Shown here in pieces: positions 15,777-24,595 of a stretch of DNA of 64,000 bases. This DNA is from Flavobacteriales bacterium (GTDB taxonomy: Bacteria; Bacteroidota; Bacteroidia; Flavobacteriales_F; PHOS-HE28), in assembly GCA_020635725.1 (NCBI GenBank), contig JACJZF010000010.1, positions 106,637-170,636 on the forward strand. The letters are read 5' to 3'. A program made the position numbers and the translations under genes. Each line of letters begins with the position of its first letter. The first letter of the stretch is position 1. The notes under the pieces are model-generated. The model had not been told where the DNA came from, ran no database searches, and saw nothing but the letters and a program-made list of their open reading frames with translations.

Positions 15777-17372
15777 ATGCCCATTCGAATGACCCCCGAC
15801 CAGCCGAGCGGCAACCAGCGCAATCGACCGAGCATGCCCAGCGGTGGCGGGCGCAGCGGCGGCGGCGGCATCGGCGGCGGCCTGCTGGGAGCGCTGCTCC
15901 CACTGCTCTTCCGCAATCCGAAGCTCCTGCTGATCGGCGCGGTGATCCTGGGCATCGTCTGGTTCATGGGCGGGCTCGATGGCTGCGGCGGCGCCATGAG
16001 CGATTCCGGCGGGCTGCTCGCGCAGCTCACGCGCGGCGCCACCCTGGATCCCGCTGAATACGACAAGGCCGAGGTGTACGAGCCGCTCGCCGACAACGTG
16101 AAATCGCCGCTGCCTGAGCGGGCGAGCCTGGAGCGCTTCGCCCCCCCGCGCCGCAACCAGGGCCAGCAGGGCAGCTGCGTGGCCTGGGCCAGCGCATACG
16201 CGGCGCGCAGCATCATCCACAACCAAGCAGCGGAGAGCCAGAGCGCGGCCTTCAGCCCGAGCTTCATGTACAACCGCATCAAGATCGAGAACAGCGATTG
16301 CCAAGGGAGCTACATCCTGCGCGCCATGGATGACATGCTCAAGCGCGGCGCCGTGCCCTTCAGCCAGTTCGCTTACACCGACCAGAGCTGCAGCGCGCGG
16401 CCAGATGCGGAGACCGAGCGCGCGGCCGAACGATACCGGATCAAGGGATTCCAGCGCCTGAGCCGCAGTGACGACCCGAACAGCCCCGTGGACATGGTGG
16501 CCATGAAGCAATACCTCTCCCAAGGATCGCCGGTGGTCATCGGCATGATGGTGGGCGGCAGCTTCATGCAGGACATGATGGGCCGCGAGGTGTGGATCCC
16601 CACCCAGGCGGATACGCGGCTACAAGGTTTCGGCGGGCATGCCATGTGCGTGATCGGATACGATGACTACAAGCTTGGCGGCGAGTCGGGCGGCGCCTTC
16701 CAGATCATGAACAGCTGGGGGCCCGAATGGGGCAAGAATGGAATCGCCTGGGTGCCCTATGACGCATTCGGCTACTTCGCCAAGGAGGCCTATGCCGTGT
16801 ACCCCATGGGCGAGAACGCCGAGGAACGGACGGACCGCTATGACATCCGTTTCGGGCTGGCCGTGGTGGATGAGCAAGGGAAGCCCACCGGCGCGCACAT
16901 CGCCTTGGAGCACCGGGGCGGCCGTGTGTTCCGCACGGCCGGGGCCATCCCCAAGGGCACGCGCTTCAAGATCGAGGTCACCAATAACCTGGAGTGCTAC
17001 ACCTACTTGTACGGACAGGAGGTCGATGGCAGCCCGTACGTGCTCTTCCCCTACACGCCGAAGCACTCGCCCTACTGCGGCACCACGGGCATGCGGCAGT
17101 TCCCGCGCGATCAGAGCCTCACGGCCGATGATGCGGGCACCTTGGACGTGATGGCCATCCTGGTCTCCAACCAGCCCTTCGACTATCCCGACATCAACGA
17201 ACGCATGAAGCGCTCAGGCCGATCCGGACTCAACGAAGCGTTGCCTGCGGTACTGGGCGAGGAATTGCTGCCAGCGGCTGATGCGAGCTATACCAGCGGG
17301 GAGACTTTCGGAGCCGTGGCACCGGCTACTCGCAACGCCCTCGCCGTGATCCTTGAGATCGAGAAACGCTGA
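15777..17372 (+). CDS. membrane-anchored papain-family (C1) cysteine protease
   Basis: A 531-aa protein. A Gly/Ser-rich N-terminus is followed by one membrane segment at about residues 49-66, so the rest probably faces the periplasm. The C1 protease domain spans about 115-335, with the catalytic Cys134 in NQGQQGSCVAWASAYA, His288 in GFGGHAMCVIGYDDY and Asn312 in FQIMNSWGPEWGK. The remaining C-terminal 190 residues are beta-rich (TYLYGQEVDGSPYVLFPY), resembling a DUF4384-type domain. The start is 12 bp after the Mpo1-like gene, suggesting cotranscription. Confidence 0.92.
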   Translation: MPIRMTPDQPSGNQRNRPSMPSGGGRSGGGGIGGGLLGALLPLLFRNPKLLLIGAVILGIVWFMGGLDGCGGAMSDSGGLLAQLTRGATLDPAEYDKAEVYEPLADNVKSPLPERASLERFAPPRRNQGQQGSCVAWASAYAARSIIHNQAAESQSAAFSPSFMYNRIKIENSDCQGSYILRAMDDMLKRGAVPFSQFAYTDQSCSARPDAETERAAERYRIKGFQRLSRSDDPNSPVDMVAMKQYLSQGSPVVIGMMVGGSFMQDMMGREVWIPTQADTRLQGFGGHAMCVIGYDDYKLGGESGGAFQIMNSWGPEWGKNGIAWVPYDAFGYFAKEAYAVYPMGENAEERTDRYDIRFGLAVVDEQGKPTGAHIALEHRGGRVFRTAGAIPKGTRFKIEVTNNLECYTYLYGQEVDGSPYVLFPYTPKHSPYCGTTGMRQFPRDQSLTADDAGTLDVMAILVSNQPFDYPDINERMKRSGRSGLNEALPAVLGEELLPAADASYTSGETFGAVAPATRNALAVILEIEKR

Positions 17373-17406
17373 TGCGATCACTCGCTCACAATACCATTCG
17401 TTCCGC

Positions 17407-17898
17407 ATGCGCCGATTCCTCCTCTTCCTGCTCCTGGCCTTCGCCATCGCCCAATTCGTTCGGCCTGATACCACTAACCCGACGCGCGACCCGGCGAACG
17501 ACCTGATCGCGGTCACCCACCCCAGCGCCGAAGTGACCGCGCTGCTGCGCGCGGCCTGCTACGATTGCCACAGCCATGAGACCCGATACCCGTGGTACGT
17601 GAGCATCACGCCGGTGAACTGGTGGATGCAGCACCATGTGGATGAGGGGCGGGAGGAATTCAATATGAGCGAATGGGGCGCGCGTAAAGCCAAATGGCAA
17701 CGGCACAAGGCCGAGGAGTCGGTGGAGATGGTGAAGAAGAGAGAGATGCCGTTGGATTCGTACACCTGGGGCCATCCGGAAGCGCGCCTCACCGATGCGC
17801 AACGCCAGGCGCTGGCGAGCTACTTCTCCGGTCTCGTATCGGCCTTGCCCGGCGGGAAAGATGACAGGGCGGGATCGCGCGAGCACGAGGATCATTGA
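17407..17898 (+). CDS. heme-binding domain protein
   Basis: A 163-aa secreted or membrane-anchored protein. A hydrophobic leader (MRRFLLFLLLAFAIAQFV) precedes a haem-binding (Haem_bd) domain with a cytochrome c-type motif, CYDCHSH, at about residue 57. The following SITPVNWWMQHHVDEGR and MPLDSYTWGHPEARL segments are also family-typical. It is likely a periplasmic electron-transfer or heme-carrying protein. The ATG at 17407 was chosen because the leader begins there. Confidence 0.92.
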   Translation: MRRFLLFLLLAFAIAQFVRPDTTNPTRDPANDLIAVTHPSAEVTALLRAACYDCHSHETRYPWYVSITPVNWWMQHHVDEGREEFNMSEWGARKAKWQRHKAEESVEMVKKREMPLDSYTWGHPEARLTDAQRQALASYFSGLVSALPGGKDDRAGSREHEDH

Positions 17899-17919
17899 TC
17901 GCGCGGAACCGCGGCGATC
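17897..17919. terminator. hairpin between convergent genes
   Basis: An inverted repeat (GATCGCGCGG and CCGCGGCGATC, one bulged base) bridges the stop codons of the heme-binding gene and rimO. There is no T run, so its termination role is uncertain. Confidence 0.35.
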
Positions 17920-19240
17920 ACATGCCCCCGTCAACCGCCACCGCGCGCAGATCGTGCTCGTTGGCCTGGGTGATGCGCACTTGCGCGAAATCGCCCACAC
18001 GCAGGTAGCCGTCCTTCATGGGTATGAGCACCTCGTTGTCCACCTCTGGTGAATCGAACTCGGTGCGGGCGATGTACGTGCCGCTCTCGGCCTTGTCCAC
18101 CAGCACCCGATAGGTGCGGCCCACCTTGGCCTGATTCAATTCCAGGCTGATGCCACCTTGCAATTCCATGATCTCCTGCGCACGTTGCTCTTTCACCTCG
18201 GGCGGCACATCATCCTCCATGGTGAAGGCATGCGTCTGCTCCTCATGACTGTATGTGAAGGCGCCGAGCCGATCGAAGCGCATGCGCTCGATCCAGCGCA
18301 GGTTATCCTCATGGTCGGCCTGTGATTCACCCGGAAAGCCGCTGATGAGCGTGGTTCGGATGGCGATACCGGGCACCTTCTCCCGGATGGTATCCACCAA
18401 GGCCTCGGTCTTCTCCTGGGTGATGCCGCGCCGCATGCGCGTGAGCACGGCCGTGCTGCCGTGCTGCAGCGGCATGTCCAGGTAGTTGCACACGTTGCTC
18501 CGCTCGCGCATCACGTCCAGGATGTCCATGGGGAATCCGGAGGGGAAGGCATAATGCAGCCGTATCCATTCAATGCCCTCCACATCGCTGAGCTGGGCGA
18601 CGAGCTCGCTCAGGTTGCGCTTCTTGTACAGGTCGAGGCCGTAGTAAGTGAGGTCCTGCGCGATGAGGATCAGCTCCTTCACCCCTTGAGCCGCGAGCTG
18701 GCGCGCGTTGGCCACGAGCTGCTCCACCGGTGTGCTCACATGCTTGCCACGCATCAGCGGGATGGCACAGAAGGAGCACTTGCGGTCACAGCCCTCGCTG
18801 ATCTTGAAGTAGGCGAAATGGTTCGGCGTGGTGAGCAGCCGCTCGCCCACGAGCTCATGCTTGTAATCGGCCTTCAGGGTCTTGAGCAACCGCGGGAGAT
18901 CACGCGTGCCGAACCAGGCATCCACTTGTGGGATCCCTTCCTTGAGCTCGGGTGCATAGCGTTGGCTGAGGCAACCGGTCACGTACACCTTCTCCACCTC
19001 ACCGCGCTCCTTGGCCCCGGCCCACGACAGGATCGTATCGATGCTCTCCTGCTTGGCATTCTCGATGAAGCCGCAGGTATTGATCACCACCACGTTGTGG
19101 TCGGCCTGCTCAGCCTCGTGTTCCACGGCGATGCCATTGGCCTTGAGCTGCGCCATCATCACTTCGCTGTCGAAGGTGTTCTTCGAGCAGCCCAGGGTGA
19201 TGACATTGACCTTGGTGCGCTTGAAGGTTCGGGCCTTCAT
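17918..19240 (-). CDS. rimO: ribosomal protein S12 methylthiotransferase
   Basis: A 440-aa radical SAM enzyme that methylthiolates an Asp of ribosomal protein S12. The N-terminal UPF0004 domain has the three cluster cysteines C18 (TLGCSKN), C56 (NTCGFIE) and C90 (VTGCLSQRY). The radical SAM cluster is C151-x3-C155-x2-C158 in SEGCDRKCSFCAIP. The C-terminal 65 residues are a TRAM domain (RTYRVLVDKAESGTYIAR). Length and all three parts match RimO. ATG at 19240 is preferred over the longer frame. Confidence 0.97.
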   Translation of the reverse strand: MKARTFKRTKVNVITLGCSKNTFDSEVMMAQLKANGIAVEHEAEQADHNVVVINTCGFIENAKQESIDTILSWAGAKERGEVEKVYVTGCLSQRYAPELKEGIPQVDAWFGTRDLPRLLKTLKADYKHELVGERLLTTPNHFAYFKISEGCDRKCSFCAIPLMRGKHVSTPVEQLVANARQLAAQGVKELILIAQDLTYYGLDLYKKRNLSELVAQLSDVEGIEWIRLHYAFPSGFPMDILDVMRERSNVCNYLDMPLQHGSTAVLTRMRRGITQEKTEALVDTIREKVPGIAIRTTLISGFPGESQADHEDNLRWIERMRFDRLGAFTYSHEEQTHAFTMEDDVPPEVKEQRAQEIMELQGGISLELNQAKVGRTYRVLVDKAESGTYIARTEFDSPEVDNEVLIPMKDGYLRVGDFAQVRITQANEHDLRAVAVDGGM

Positions 19241-19312
19241 GGCCGCGAAGCTTGGAGCGCGGCATTCCAACGTCCCGCTACGCGCGTTGCTGGACGTCCA
19301 GATTCCATTGAA

Positions 19313-19675
19313 TCAATTGAAGGTCCCGGCGAACCACTTCTGGAAGGAGGCACCCATGATCGGAGCAGTCTTAGTCTCACCGTTCACCGCCGAAATGATA
19401 CCCATGACCCACATGACGAGGACCAAGATGTATCCCAAGCAGCCCACAACCCAGCCGATAAAAGGGATGATCATGATGATACTCATGCAAACCGAGCAAA
19501 GCATGATCCCGAGACCTTGACGCAAGTGGAACGACCCCAGAGCAGTCTTCTTACCAGGTTGGTTATGGATAATGAGGGCGACGATGAAACCGATGAGAGA
19601 CAGATAGGCCACGATAGCGACTGTCTTATCCTCGGTGGGCTTCGGCGCGGCGGCCGCCGGCTGATTCGGATCCAT
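19313..19675 (-). CDS. DUF4870 membrane protein
   Basis: A 120-aa protein with a Pro/Ala-rich N-terminus and four hydrophobic helices; the DUF4870 landmarks FHLRQGLGIMLCS and WVMGIISAVNGE are present. The family is widespread in Bacteroidota and of unknown function. The local GC content (19.3-19.7 kb) is visibly lower than that of flanking housekeeping genes. A TATCTTCG box lies at 19698-19705. Confidence 0.9.
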   Translation of the reverse strand: MDPNQPAAAAPKPTEDKTVAIVAYLSLIGFIVALIIHNQPGKKTALGSFHLRQGLGIMLCSVCMSIIMIIPFIGWVVGCLGYILVLVMWVMGIISAVNGETKTAPIMGASFQKWFAGTFN

Positions 19676-19697
19676 GTTGTTCTGGGTGTATTGCGGC

Positions 19698-19705
19698 CGA
19701 AGATA
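19698..19705 (-). promoter_or_regulatory. -7 promoter box TATCTTCG
   Basis: A TAnnTTCG box 22 nt before the ATG of the DUF4870 gene. Confidence 0.5.
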
Positions 19706-19779
19706 TAGTTGTGGACTTTGCCCACAAGCCTCCTATCACCCGAACTTCGGCCCTCCCGTATTAACAGCTTCATCCGCTG

Positions 19780-20118
19780 ATGCCCTGGCCTCGACCTCGA
19801 ACCATTCGTGCTTTAACGGTGGTCGTTTACCTCGCTCTTCCGGCCGCGCTGGCCGTAATTCCATTGGAATGGGTTTCTGAAGGCCCCGTGCTCTGCCTGC
19901 ACAAACGCCTCACTGGTGAGGACTGTCTTGGATGCGGCTTGACCCGTGCCCTTTTTCGAATGCTGCATGGCGATATCGGGTTGGCCGTAGCACTCAATCG
20001 CGGGGTATTGGTCGCAGGACCCCTGCTCGCGTTTCTTTGGCTGAGCGAAGTGGTACGACACGTGCTCGTACTGTTCCCTCAGGCTCTTGGCGGGCGCACC
20101 AAGGGCCTCAGCCCTTGA
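19780..20118 (+). CDS. DUF2752 membrane protein
   Basis: A 112-aa protein with two or three membrane helices and the DUF2752 core CLHKRLTGEDCLGCGLTRAL, whose paired cysteines are family-conserved. The function of the family is unknown. Its last 11 bp overlap the end of the convergent ftsY gene. Confidence 0.85.
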   Translation: MPWPRPRTIRALTVVVYLALPAALAVIPLEWVSEGPVLCLHKRLTGEDCLGCGLTRALFRMLHGDIGLAVALNRGVLVAGPLLAFLWLSEVVRHVLVLFPQALGGRTKGLSP

Positions 20119-21064
20119 ACAGCGCCTCCACGAAGGCCTGTTTGTCGAAGACCTGCAGGTGGTCCATCCCTTCGCCCACCCCCAGGTACTTGATCGGGAT
20201 CCGGAACTGATCGCTGATGCCGATGGCCACGCCGCCTTTCGCCGTGCCGTCGATCTTGGTGAGCGCCAGCGCGGTGACATCGGTGGCCTTGGTGAACTGC
20301 TTCGCCTGCTCGATGGCGTTCTGCCCGGTGCTGGCATCGAGCACGAGCAATACCTCATGCGGCGCGTCGGGGATGACCTTGCGCATCACGTTGCGCACCT
20401 TGGTCAGCTCGTTCATGAGGCCCACTTTGTTGTGCAGGCGACCGGCGGTATCGATGATCACCACATCAGCGCCCTTCGCCTTCGCGCTCTCCACGGCATC
20501 GTAGGCCACGGCGGCGGGGTCGGCATTCATGCCTTGCGACACGATGGGCACGCCCACTCGCTGGCTCCAGATGGTCAGCTGATCCACGGCGGCCGCGCGG
20601 AAAGTGTCCGCCGCGCCCAGCACCACGCTCTTCCCCTCTTTCTTGAACGCGTTCGCCAATTTCCCGATGGTGGTGGTCTTCCCAACGCCGTTCACGCCCA
20701 CCACCATGATCACATAGGGTTTCTGCGCCGGGTCGATGGGCGCGGGATCCTTCATGAGCGCAGCAATCTCCTCGCGCAGCAGCGCATTGAGCTCGCCAGT
20801 GCCCACGTATTTGTCTCGTTTCACGCGCTGTTGGATCCGCTCGATGATGCGCAGGGTGGTCTCCACGCCCACATCGCTGCTCACGAGCACCTCTTCCAGG
20901 TGATCCAGCACCTCGTCATCAACGGTGCTCTTGCCGGCCACGGCACGGGCCAGGCGGCCCAGGAATCCCTCGCGCGAGCGCTCCAGGCCGCTGTCCAGCG
21001 CCTGCTTCTCCGCGGCCTCCTCGGCCTTCTCCTTCTTCTTCCCGAATAATCCGAATAGCGCCAT
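20108..21064 (-). CDS. ftsY: signal recognition particle receptor FtsY
   Basis: A 318-aa SRP GTPase that receives ribosome-nascent chain complexes at the inner membrane. The short charged N-terminus (FGKKKEKAEEAAEK) and the helical N domain precede the G domain, with P-loop VGVNGVGKTTTIGKLANA near residue 120, DTFRAAAVDQL, the G3 motif DTAGR and the G4/G5 motif TKIDGTAKGG. Length is typical for the compact Bacteroidota form. It is the last gene after rpmB, rpmG and the DUF4295 gene, 69 bp downstream of the latter. Confidence 0.98.
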   Translation of the reverse strand: MALFGLFGKKKEKAEEAAEKQALDSGLERSREGFLGRLARAVAGKSTVDDEVLDHLEEVLVSSDVGVETTLRIIERIQQRVKRDKYVGTGELNALLREEIAALMKDPAPIDPAQKPYVIMVVGVNGVGKTTTIGKLANAFKKEGKSVVLGAADTFRAAAVDQLTIWSQRVGVPIVSQGMNADPAAVAYDAVESAKAKGADVVIIDTAGRLHNKVGLMNELTKVRNVMRKVIPDAPHEVLLVLDASTGQNAIEQAKQFTKATDVTALALTKIDGTAKGGVAIGISDQFRIPIKYLGVGEGMDHLQVFDKQAFVEALFKG

Positions 21065-21133
21065 GGCAGGTCCAAATGCTCGAAAAGGCCGTCCGTGGTG
21101 CGGAGGCCTTCTCGCCGATGTTCGAATGGGGGA

Positions 21134-21286
21134 TTACTTCGCGTTGGCGAGCTTCTCCGCTTCGTCGCTGGGCAGCACCTGCTCAACGAAGGAGTAACCG
21201 CCGGTCTCCTTCTTGACCATGCGGATGATCTTGGTGAAGGTCTTTCCGCCTTCCTTCTTCAGGGTTGCAACGGTCTTCTTTGCCAT
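21134..21286 (-). CDS. DUF4295 ribosome-associated small protein (bL38-like)
   Basis: A 50-aa basic protein, MAKKTVATLKKEGGKTFTKI continuing to EKLANAK. Its sequence matches DUF4295, a Bacteroidota-specific family encoded between rpmG and ftsY. To my knowledge a protein of this group was found as an extra subunit of the Flavobacterium johnsoniae large ribosomal subunit and named bL38; the equivalence is from memory. It starts 3 bp after the rpmG stop, so the two are cotranscribed. Confidence 0.9.
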   Translation of the reverse strand: MAKKTVATLKKEGGKTFTKIIRMVKKETGGYSFVEQVLPSDEAEKLANAK

Positions 21287-21289
21287 GGC

Positions 21290-21472
21290 TTACTTGATCT
21301 CTTTGTGAACGGTCATCTTACGCAGGATCGGGTTGTATTTCTTCAACTCGATGCGCTCGGAGGTGTTCTTGCGGTTCTTGGTGGTGATGTAGCGGCTGGT
21401 GCCCGGCTGGCCCGAGGTCTTGTGCTCGGTGCACTCCAGGATCACTTGTACGCGGTTCCCTTTCTTGGCCAT
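21290..21472 (-). CDS. rpmG: 50S ribosomal protein L33
   Basis: A 60-aa ribosomal protein bL33, starting MAKKGNRVQVILECTEHK and ending RKMTVHKEIK. Only one cysteine is present and the CxxC pairs of the zinc-binding form are absent, so this is the zinc-independent (C-) type. It lies 48 bp after rpmB. Confidence 0.97.
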   Translation of the reverse strand: MAKKGNRVQVILECTEHKTSGQPGTSRYITTKNRKNTSERIELKKYNPILRKMTVHKEIK

Positions 21473-21520
21473 GGCTACTGGTATTGGCATGCCGGGCGAC
21501 CCGGCGGCTCTGTGGTTCGG

Positions 21521-21760
21521 TTATGCGGCGAGGTAACCCTTGGAGCGGGCGCGCTTCATGGCCTCCTCGATGCCGATCTTGCTGATGGTGCGCATGCCCG
21601 CGGTGCTCACGCGCAAGGTGACCCACTTGTTCTCGCCGGGAACGAAGAACTTGCGGTCCTGGAGGTTGGGCGCGAAGGTGCGCTTGGTCTTGATGTTCGA
21701 GTGCGACACCTTGTGACCGGTGATGACCTTCTTACCGGTGATCTGGCAGACTTTGGACAT
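21521..21760 (-). CDS. rpmB: 50S ribosomal protein L28
   Basis: A 79-aa ribosomal protein bL28: MSKVCQITGKKVITGHKVSH, then RTFAPNLQDRKFF and WVTLRVSTAGMRTI. It opens the rpmB-rpmG-DUF4295-ftsY cluster. A consensus -7 box TACATTTG lies 21 nt upstream. Confidence 0.98.
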   Translation of the reverse strand: MSKVCQITGKKVITGHKVSHSNIKTKRTFAPNLQDRKFFVPGENKWVTLRVSTAGMRTISKIGIEEAMKRARSKGYLAA

Positions 21761-21781
21761 GGCCTTCCGTATTACGGGCCG

Positions 21782-21789
21782 CAAATGTA
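21782..21789 (-). promoter_or_regulatory. -7 promoter box TACATTTG
   Basis: An exact TAnnTTTG match 21 nt before the rpmB ATG, presumably driving the ribosomal cluster. Confidence 0.6.
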
Positions 21790-21851
21790 GCCATTTCCTC
21801 CAGACTTGCATCATGTTCGCACAGCCCTTCGGGGCGCTGCCCACTGCGGAG

Positions 21852-21859
21852 TATTTTCG
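21852..21859 (+). promoter_or_regulatory. -7 promoter box TATTTTCG
   Basis: A TAnnTTCG box 70 nt before the methyltransferase ATG at 21930. It falls inside the longer alternative reading, which supports the shorter start. Confidence 0.35.
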
Positions 21860-21929
21860 CCGCCCGAATACCGGCTGGCAGGAACCTGCTCGAATCGCCG
21901 ACGTATCAACGCCCCTCTTCCGCAACCCC

Positions 21930-22661
21930 ATGCGTGCCCCCGAAGATTGGCGCCCATCCCGGCTCATCCGTGATTCACGGACCGGCGAATTCAAGCTCAA
22001 CAAGGCCAAGGTATACGGTGGGTCGCTCTACCTGTCAGAGCTCCAGCGCCGCGCGTATCTACCTCTTTTCCAAGAGCATCTGCGAGGCCGATTGCTCGAT
22101 GTGGGCTGCGGGCCCGTTCCATACCACGAGGCGTACAGCCCCTACATCGAATCGAGTGTCTGCGTGGATTACCCTGGTACATGGCACGGCCAGGGCAACC
22201 TGGATATTGTGGCCGACCTGAACGCCGAGCCCCGCCTGCCCCTGGATGATGCCTCCTTCGATTCGGTGCTGGCAAGCGACATGATCGTACATATGAAGCG
22301 GCCGGATCTGTTCCTCGGCGAGGTGGCCCGGGTGCTCAAACCGGGGGGCAAAGCGCTCATCACCAGCACCTTCGTGAATTGGATCGGTGAGTTTCCCTTG
22401 GAACATCAGCATCCTACCGGTCTGGGACTTCGAACCTTGGCCGAGGATGCCGGGCTCGAGGTGATCCACTTGGAATCATTCGGTGGCCATGCCGACGTGC
22501 TCATGGACACCCTGAACAAGTTCTTCCCCGAAGGGCTGATGAACAAGGCCTTTCTGGCCTTCGCCCGATTGGTGGAGCTGACCGGCTGGCCTGCACGCGA
22601 CCGCGCCCGCACACGCGACCGTTACGCCTTGGGCAACGCCATGGTGGCCCGCAAACCCTGA
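21930..22661 (+). CDS. class I SAM-dependent methyltransferase
   Basis: A 243-aa methyltransferase. Motif I is LLDVGCGPVPYH at about residues 54-65, the acidic motif is VCVDYPGTWH, and DIVADLNAEPRLPLDDASFD plus VARVLKPGGKALI complete the type 11 fold. The substrate is unknown. A longer frame begins at 21813, but a promoter-like box inside it favours ATG 21930. The stop abuts the stop of convergent cinA with no gap. Confidence 0.88.
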   Translation: MRAPEDWRPSRLIRDSRTGEFKLNKAKVYGGSLYLSELQRRAYLPLFQEHLRGRLLDVGCGPVPYHEAYSPYIESSVCVDYPGTWHGQGNLDIVADLNAEPRLPLDDASFDSVLASDMIVHMKRPDLFLGEVARVLKPGGKALITSTFVNWIGEFPLEHQHPTGLGLRTLAEDAGLEVIHLESFGGHADVLMDTLNKFFPEGLMNKAFLAFARLVELTGWPARDRARTRDRYALGNAMVARKP

Positions 22662-23969
22662 TCAGCCCATAGCGAGCAGCCGACGTCGCAGCAGGTCCAA
22701 GGCGGCGATGGCGCTACGCCGGATCACCAGTTCCCGTGTCCCGGGCAGATAGACCTTGGTGGCGTGCACCCCGTCTGGACCGGCCACGGCGATCCACACG
22801 GTGCCAACCGGTTTCTCCGGCGTGCCGCCATCCGGACCGGCCACCCCGCTGAGCGCCACGCTCCAGGTGGTACGCAGCGCCGCGCGCACCCCGGAGGCCA
22901 TGCGCTCCACCACGGGCTGGCTCACCGCGCCATTCAGCTCCAGCATGTCGCTGGGGATGCCCAGTTCCTCCATCTTCACCGCGTTGGCATAGCTAACCAC
23001 GCCGCCGATGTAGTAGGCGGAACTGCCGGGCACGCTGGTGATCAAATGGCTCAGGTAGCCGCCGGTGCAGCTCTCGGCGAGCGAGAGGCTCTCTTCGCGC
23101 TCGCGCAGCTTCCGGCCCACCACCTGCTCGAGCCGTTCCTCCCCTTCCCCGTAGATCAGCTCCGGTATCAAGGCGTACAGCTCACCGGCCTTGCGCTCCA
23201 CACGGGCCATCGCCTCGGCCGGATCATGATTCGCGTAGGCGCTCAGGCGAAGCTTCACCACCCCCGGACTCGGCAGGTAGGCGAGTCGGATGCCGACCTC
23301 CGCCAAACTGTCCTCCCAAACCGCGATGCGCTCGGCGAGATGGCTTTCCCCTAGCCCGGTGGTGAGCACCGTGCGATGGATGATCAGCGGCGGCGCGAAC
23401 CGCTCGACCAGCATGGGCAGCACCTGCGAGCGCATCATACCCTTCATCTCATAGGGCACTCCCGGCATGCTCACGAACACCCGCCCGCCCTGGTCGAACC
23501 ACATGCCGCTGGCCGTGCCTTTCGGATTGTCGATCACCGTGCACGTCTCGGGCAGGTCGGCTTGCGCGCGATTCACTTCCAAAGGATCGCGACCGATGCT
23601 CTGGAAGAAGTCCACGATGCGCTGCTCGATGCTCGGATGACGCACGAGCCGGGTGCCGAAGTGCTCGCAGAGCACCTGCTTGGTGATGTCGTCCTTGGTG
23701 GGACCGAGACCGCCGGTGATGAGCACGGCATCGGCACGGGCCTCGGTGAGGGCCTTGGAGATGGAGGCCCGATCATCGCCGATGACGCGCACGGACACCG
23801 GACGAATGCCGGTCATGGAGAGCTGCTGACCGATCCAGCTCGCATTCGTGTTCACGGTCTGCCCGATGAGCAATTCATCTCCGATGGAGATGATCTCAGC
23901 GGTGATCTCTCTTGTCAGGCCTTCGGAAGGTCCCGTCCCTTGGGCCGTTGCGCGCGTGCCGTCATCCAT
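22662..23969 (-). CDS. cinA: CinA-like nicotinamide-nucleotide amidase
   Basis: A 435-aa protein of the CinA family. The N-terminal molybdopterin-binding-like (COG1058) domain has EIISIGDELLIGQTVNTNAS and VLITGGLGPTKDD. The C-terminal domain, which in other bacteria deamidates nicotinamide mononucleotide, has LAESCTGGYLSHLITSVPGS and SVALSGVAGPDGGTPEKPVG. The start lies inside the end of miaE, an 8-bp overlap. Confidence 0.96.
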   Translation of the reverse strand: MDDGTRATAQGTGPSEGLTREITAEIISIGDELLIGQTVNTNASWIGQQLSMTGIRPVSVRVIGDDRASISKALTEARADAVLITGGLGPTKDDITKQVLCEHFGTRLVRHPSIEQRIVDFFQSIGRDPLEVNRAQADLPETCTVIDNPKGTASGMWFDQGGRVFVSMPGVPYEMKGMMRSQVLPMLVERFAPPLIIHRTVLTTGLGESHLAERIAVWEDSLAEVGIRLAYLPSPGVVKLRLSAYANHDPAEAMARVERKAGELYALIPELIYGEGEERLEQVVGRKLREREESLSLAESCTGGYLSHLITSVPGSSAYYIGGVVSYANAVKMEELGIPSDMLELNGAVSQPVVERMASGVRAALRTTWSVALSGVAGPDGGTPEKPVGTVWIAVAGPDGVHATKVYLPGTRELVIRRSAIAALDLLRRRLLAMG

Positions 23970-24543
23970 GCATGGTGGGGGCTTTGCCATACCGCGAGAC
24001 CAGCTCGGCCTCATATTCGAGGAATTCCTTCCAACGCCTGTCCACATCAACACGGGCGCCGTAGCGACGCGCGAATCCGATGAACGTGGCGTAGTGCCCG
24101 GCTTCGCTGGCCATCAGTTCCTTGTAGAAATCGCGCAACTCACGGTCTGGGCATTCCTCGGTGAGCAGCTTGAAGCGCTCGCAGCTGCGGGCCTCGATCA
24201 TGGCGCTGAAGAGCAATCGGTCCACCAGCCGCTCTTCCTTGGTTCCCTCCTTTTTCACGAACCGCATGAGCTCGTTCACGTAATCGTCCTTGCGTTCAGG
24301 ACCGAGCACCCAGCGCCGCGCGTGGATGTGGGCCACCACCTGGCCGAAATGGTCGAGCTCCTCCTGCGCGATGCGCGTGAGCTCGGCCACCAGCTCGCTC
24401 AGCTCCGGATGCCGCACGATCATGCTGATGGCGTTGCTGGCCGCCTTCTGCTCGCACCAGGCGTGGTCGGTGAGCAGCTCGGGCAGGTCCTGTCGGACCA
24501 GCTCCGCCCAGCGCGGATCCGTTGGCAACTGTAATCCCAGCAT
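23962..24543 (-). CDS. miaE: tRNA hydroxylase MiaE
   Basis: A 193-aa diiron monooxygenase that hydroxylates ms2i6A-37 in tRNA. The ferritin-like four-helix iron ligands appear as Glu31 (WCEQKAA), Glu62/His65 (EELDHFGQVV), Glu117 (MIEARSCERF) and Glu147/His150 (SEAGHYATF). Its length is within the family range. It overlaps cinA by 8 bp, so the two are cotranscribed. MLGLQLP was chosen as start. Confidence 0.95.
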   Translation of the reverse strand: MLGLQLPTDPRWAELVRQDLPELLTDHAWCEQKAASNAISMIVRHPELSELVAELTRIAQEELDHFGQVVAHIHARRWVLGPERKDDYVNELMRFVKKEGTKEERLVDRLLFSAMIEARSCERFKLLTEECPDRELRDFYKELMASEAGHYATFIGFARRYGARVDVDRRWKEFLEYEAELVSRYGKAPTMHG

Positions 24544-24555
24544 GGCGGCGAAGTT

Positions 24556-24595
24556 CGCAAAAGCAGCGGCCCCCACCGTTTCCGATGGGGGCCGC
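24556..24595 (-). terminator. terminator of the 1892-aa cargo gene
   Basis: A 10-bp perfect stem (arms 24566-24575 and 24586-24595, core CGGCCCCCA) with a 10-nt loop, followed on the minus strand by TGCTTTTGC. The same hairpin occurs 3' of the next cargo gene (30558-30585). Confidence 0.75.

Noticed and set aside
24566..24595. Hairpin considered as a mobile-element end
   Set aside because: It occurs twice only because it belongs to the duplicated 3' cargo segment; no transposase or target-site duplication is present, and it fits a terminator.
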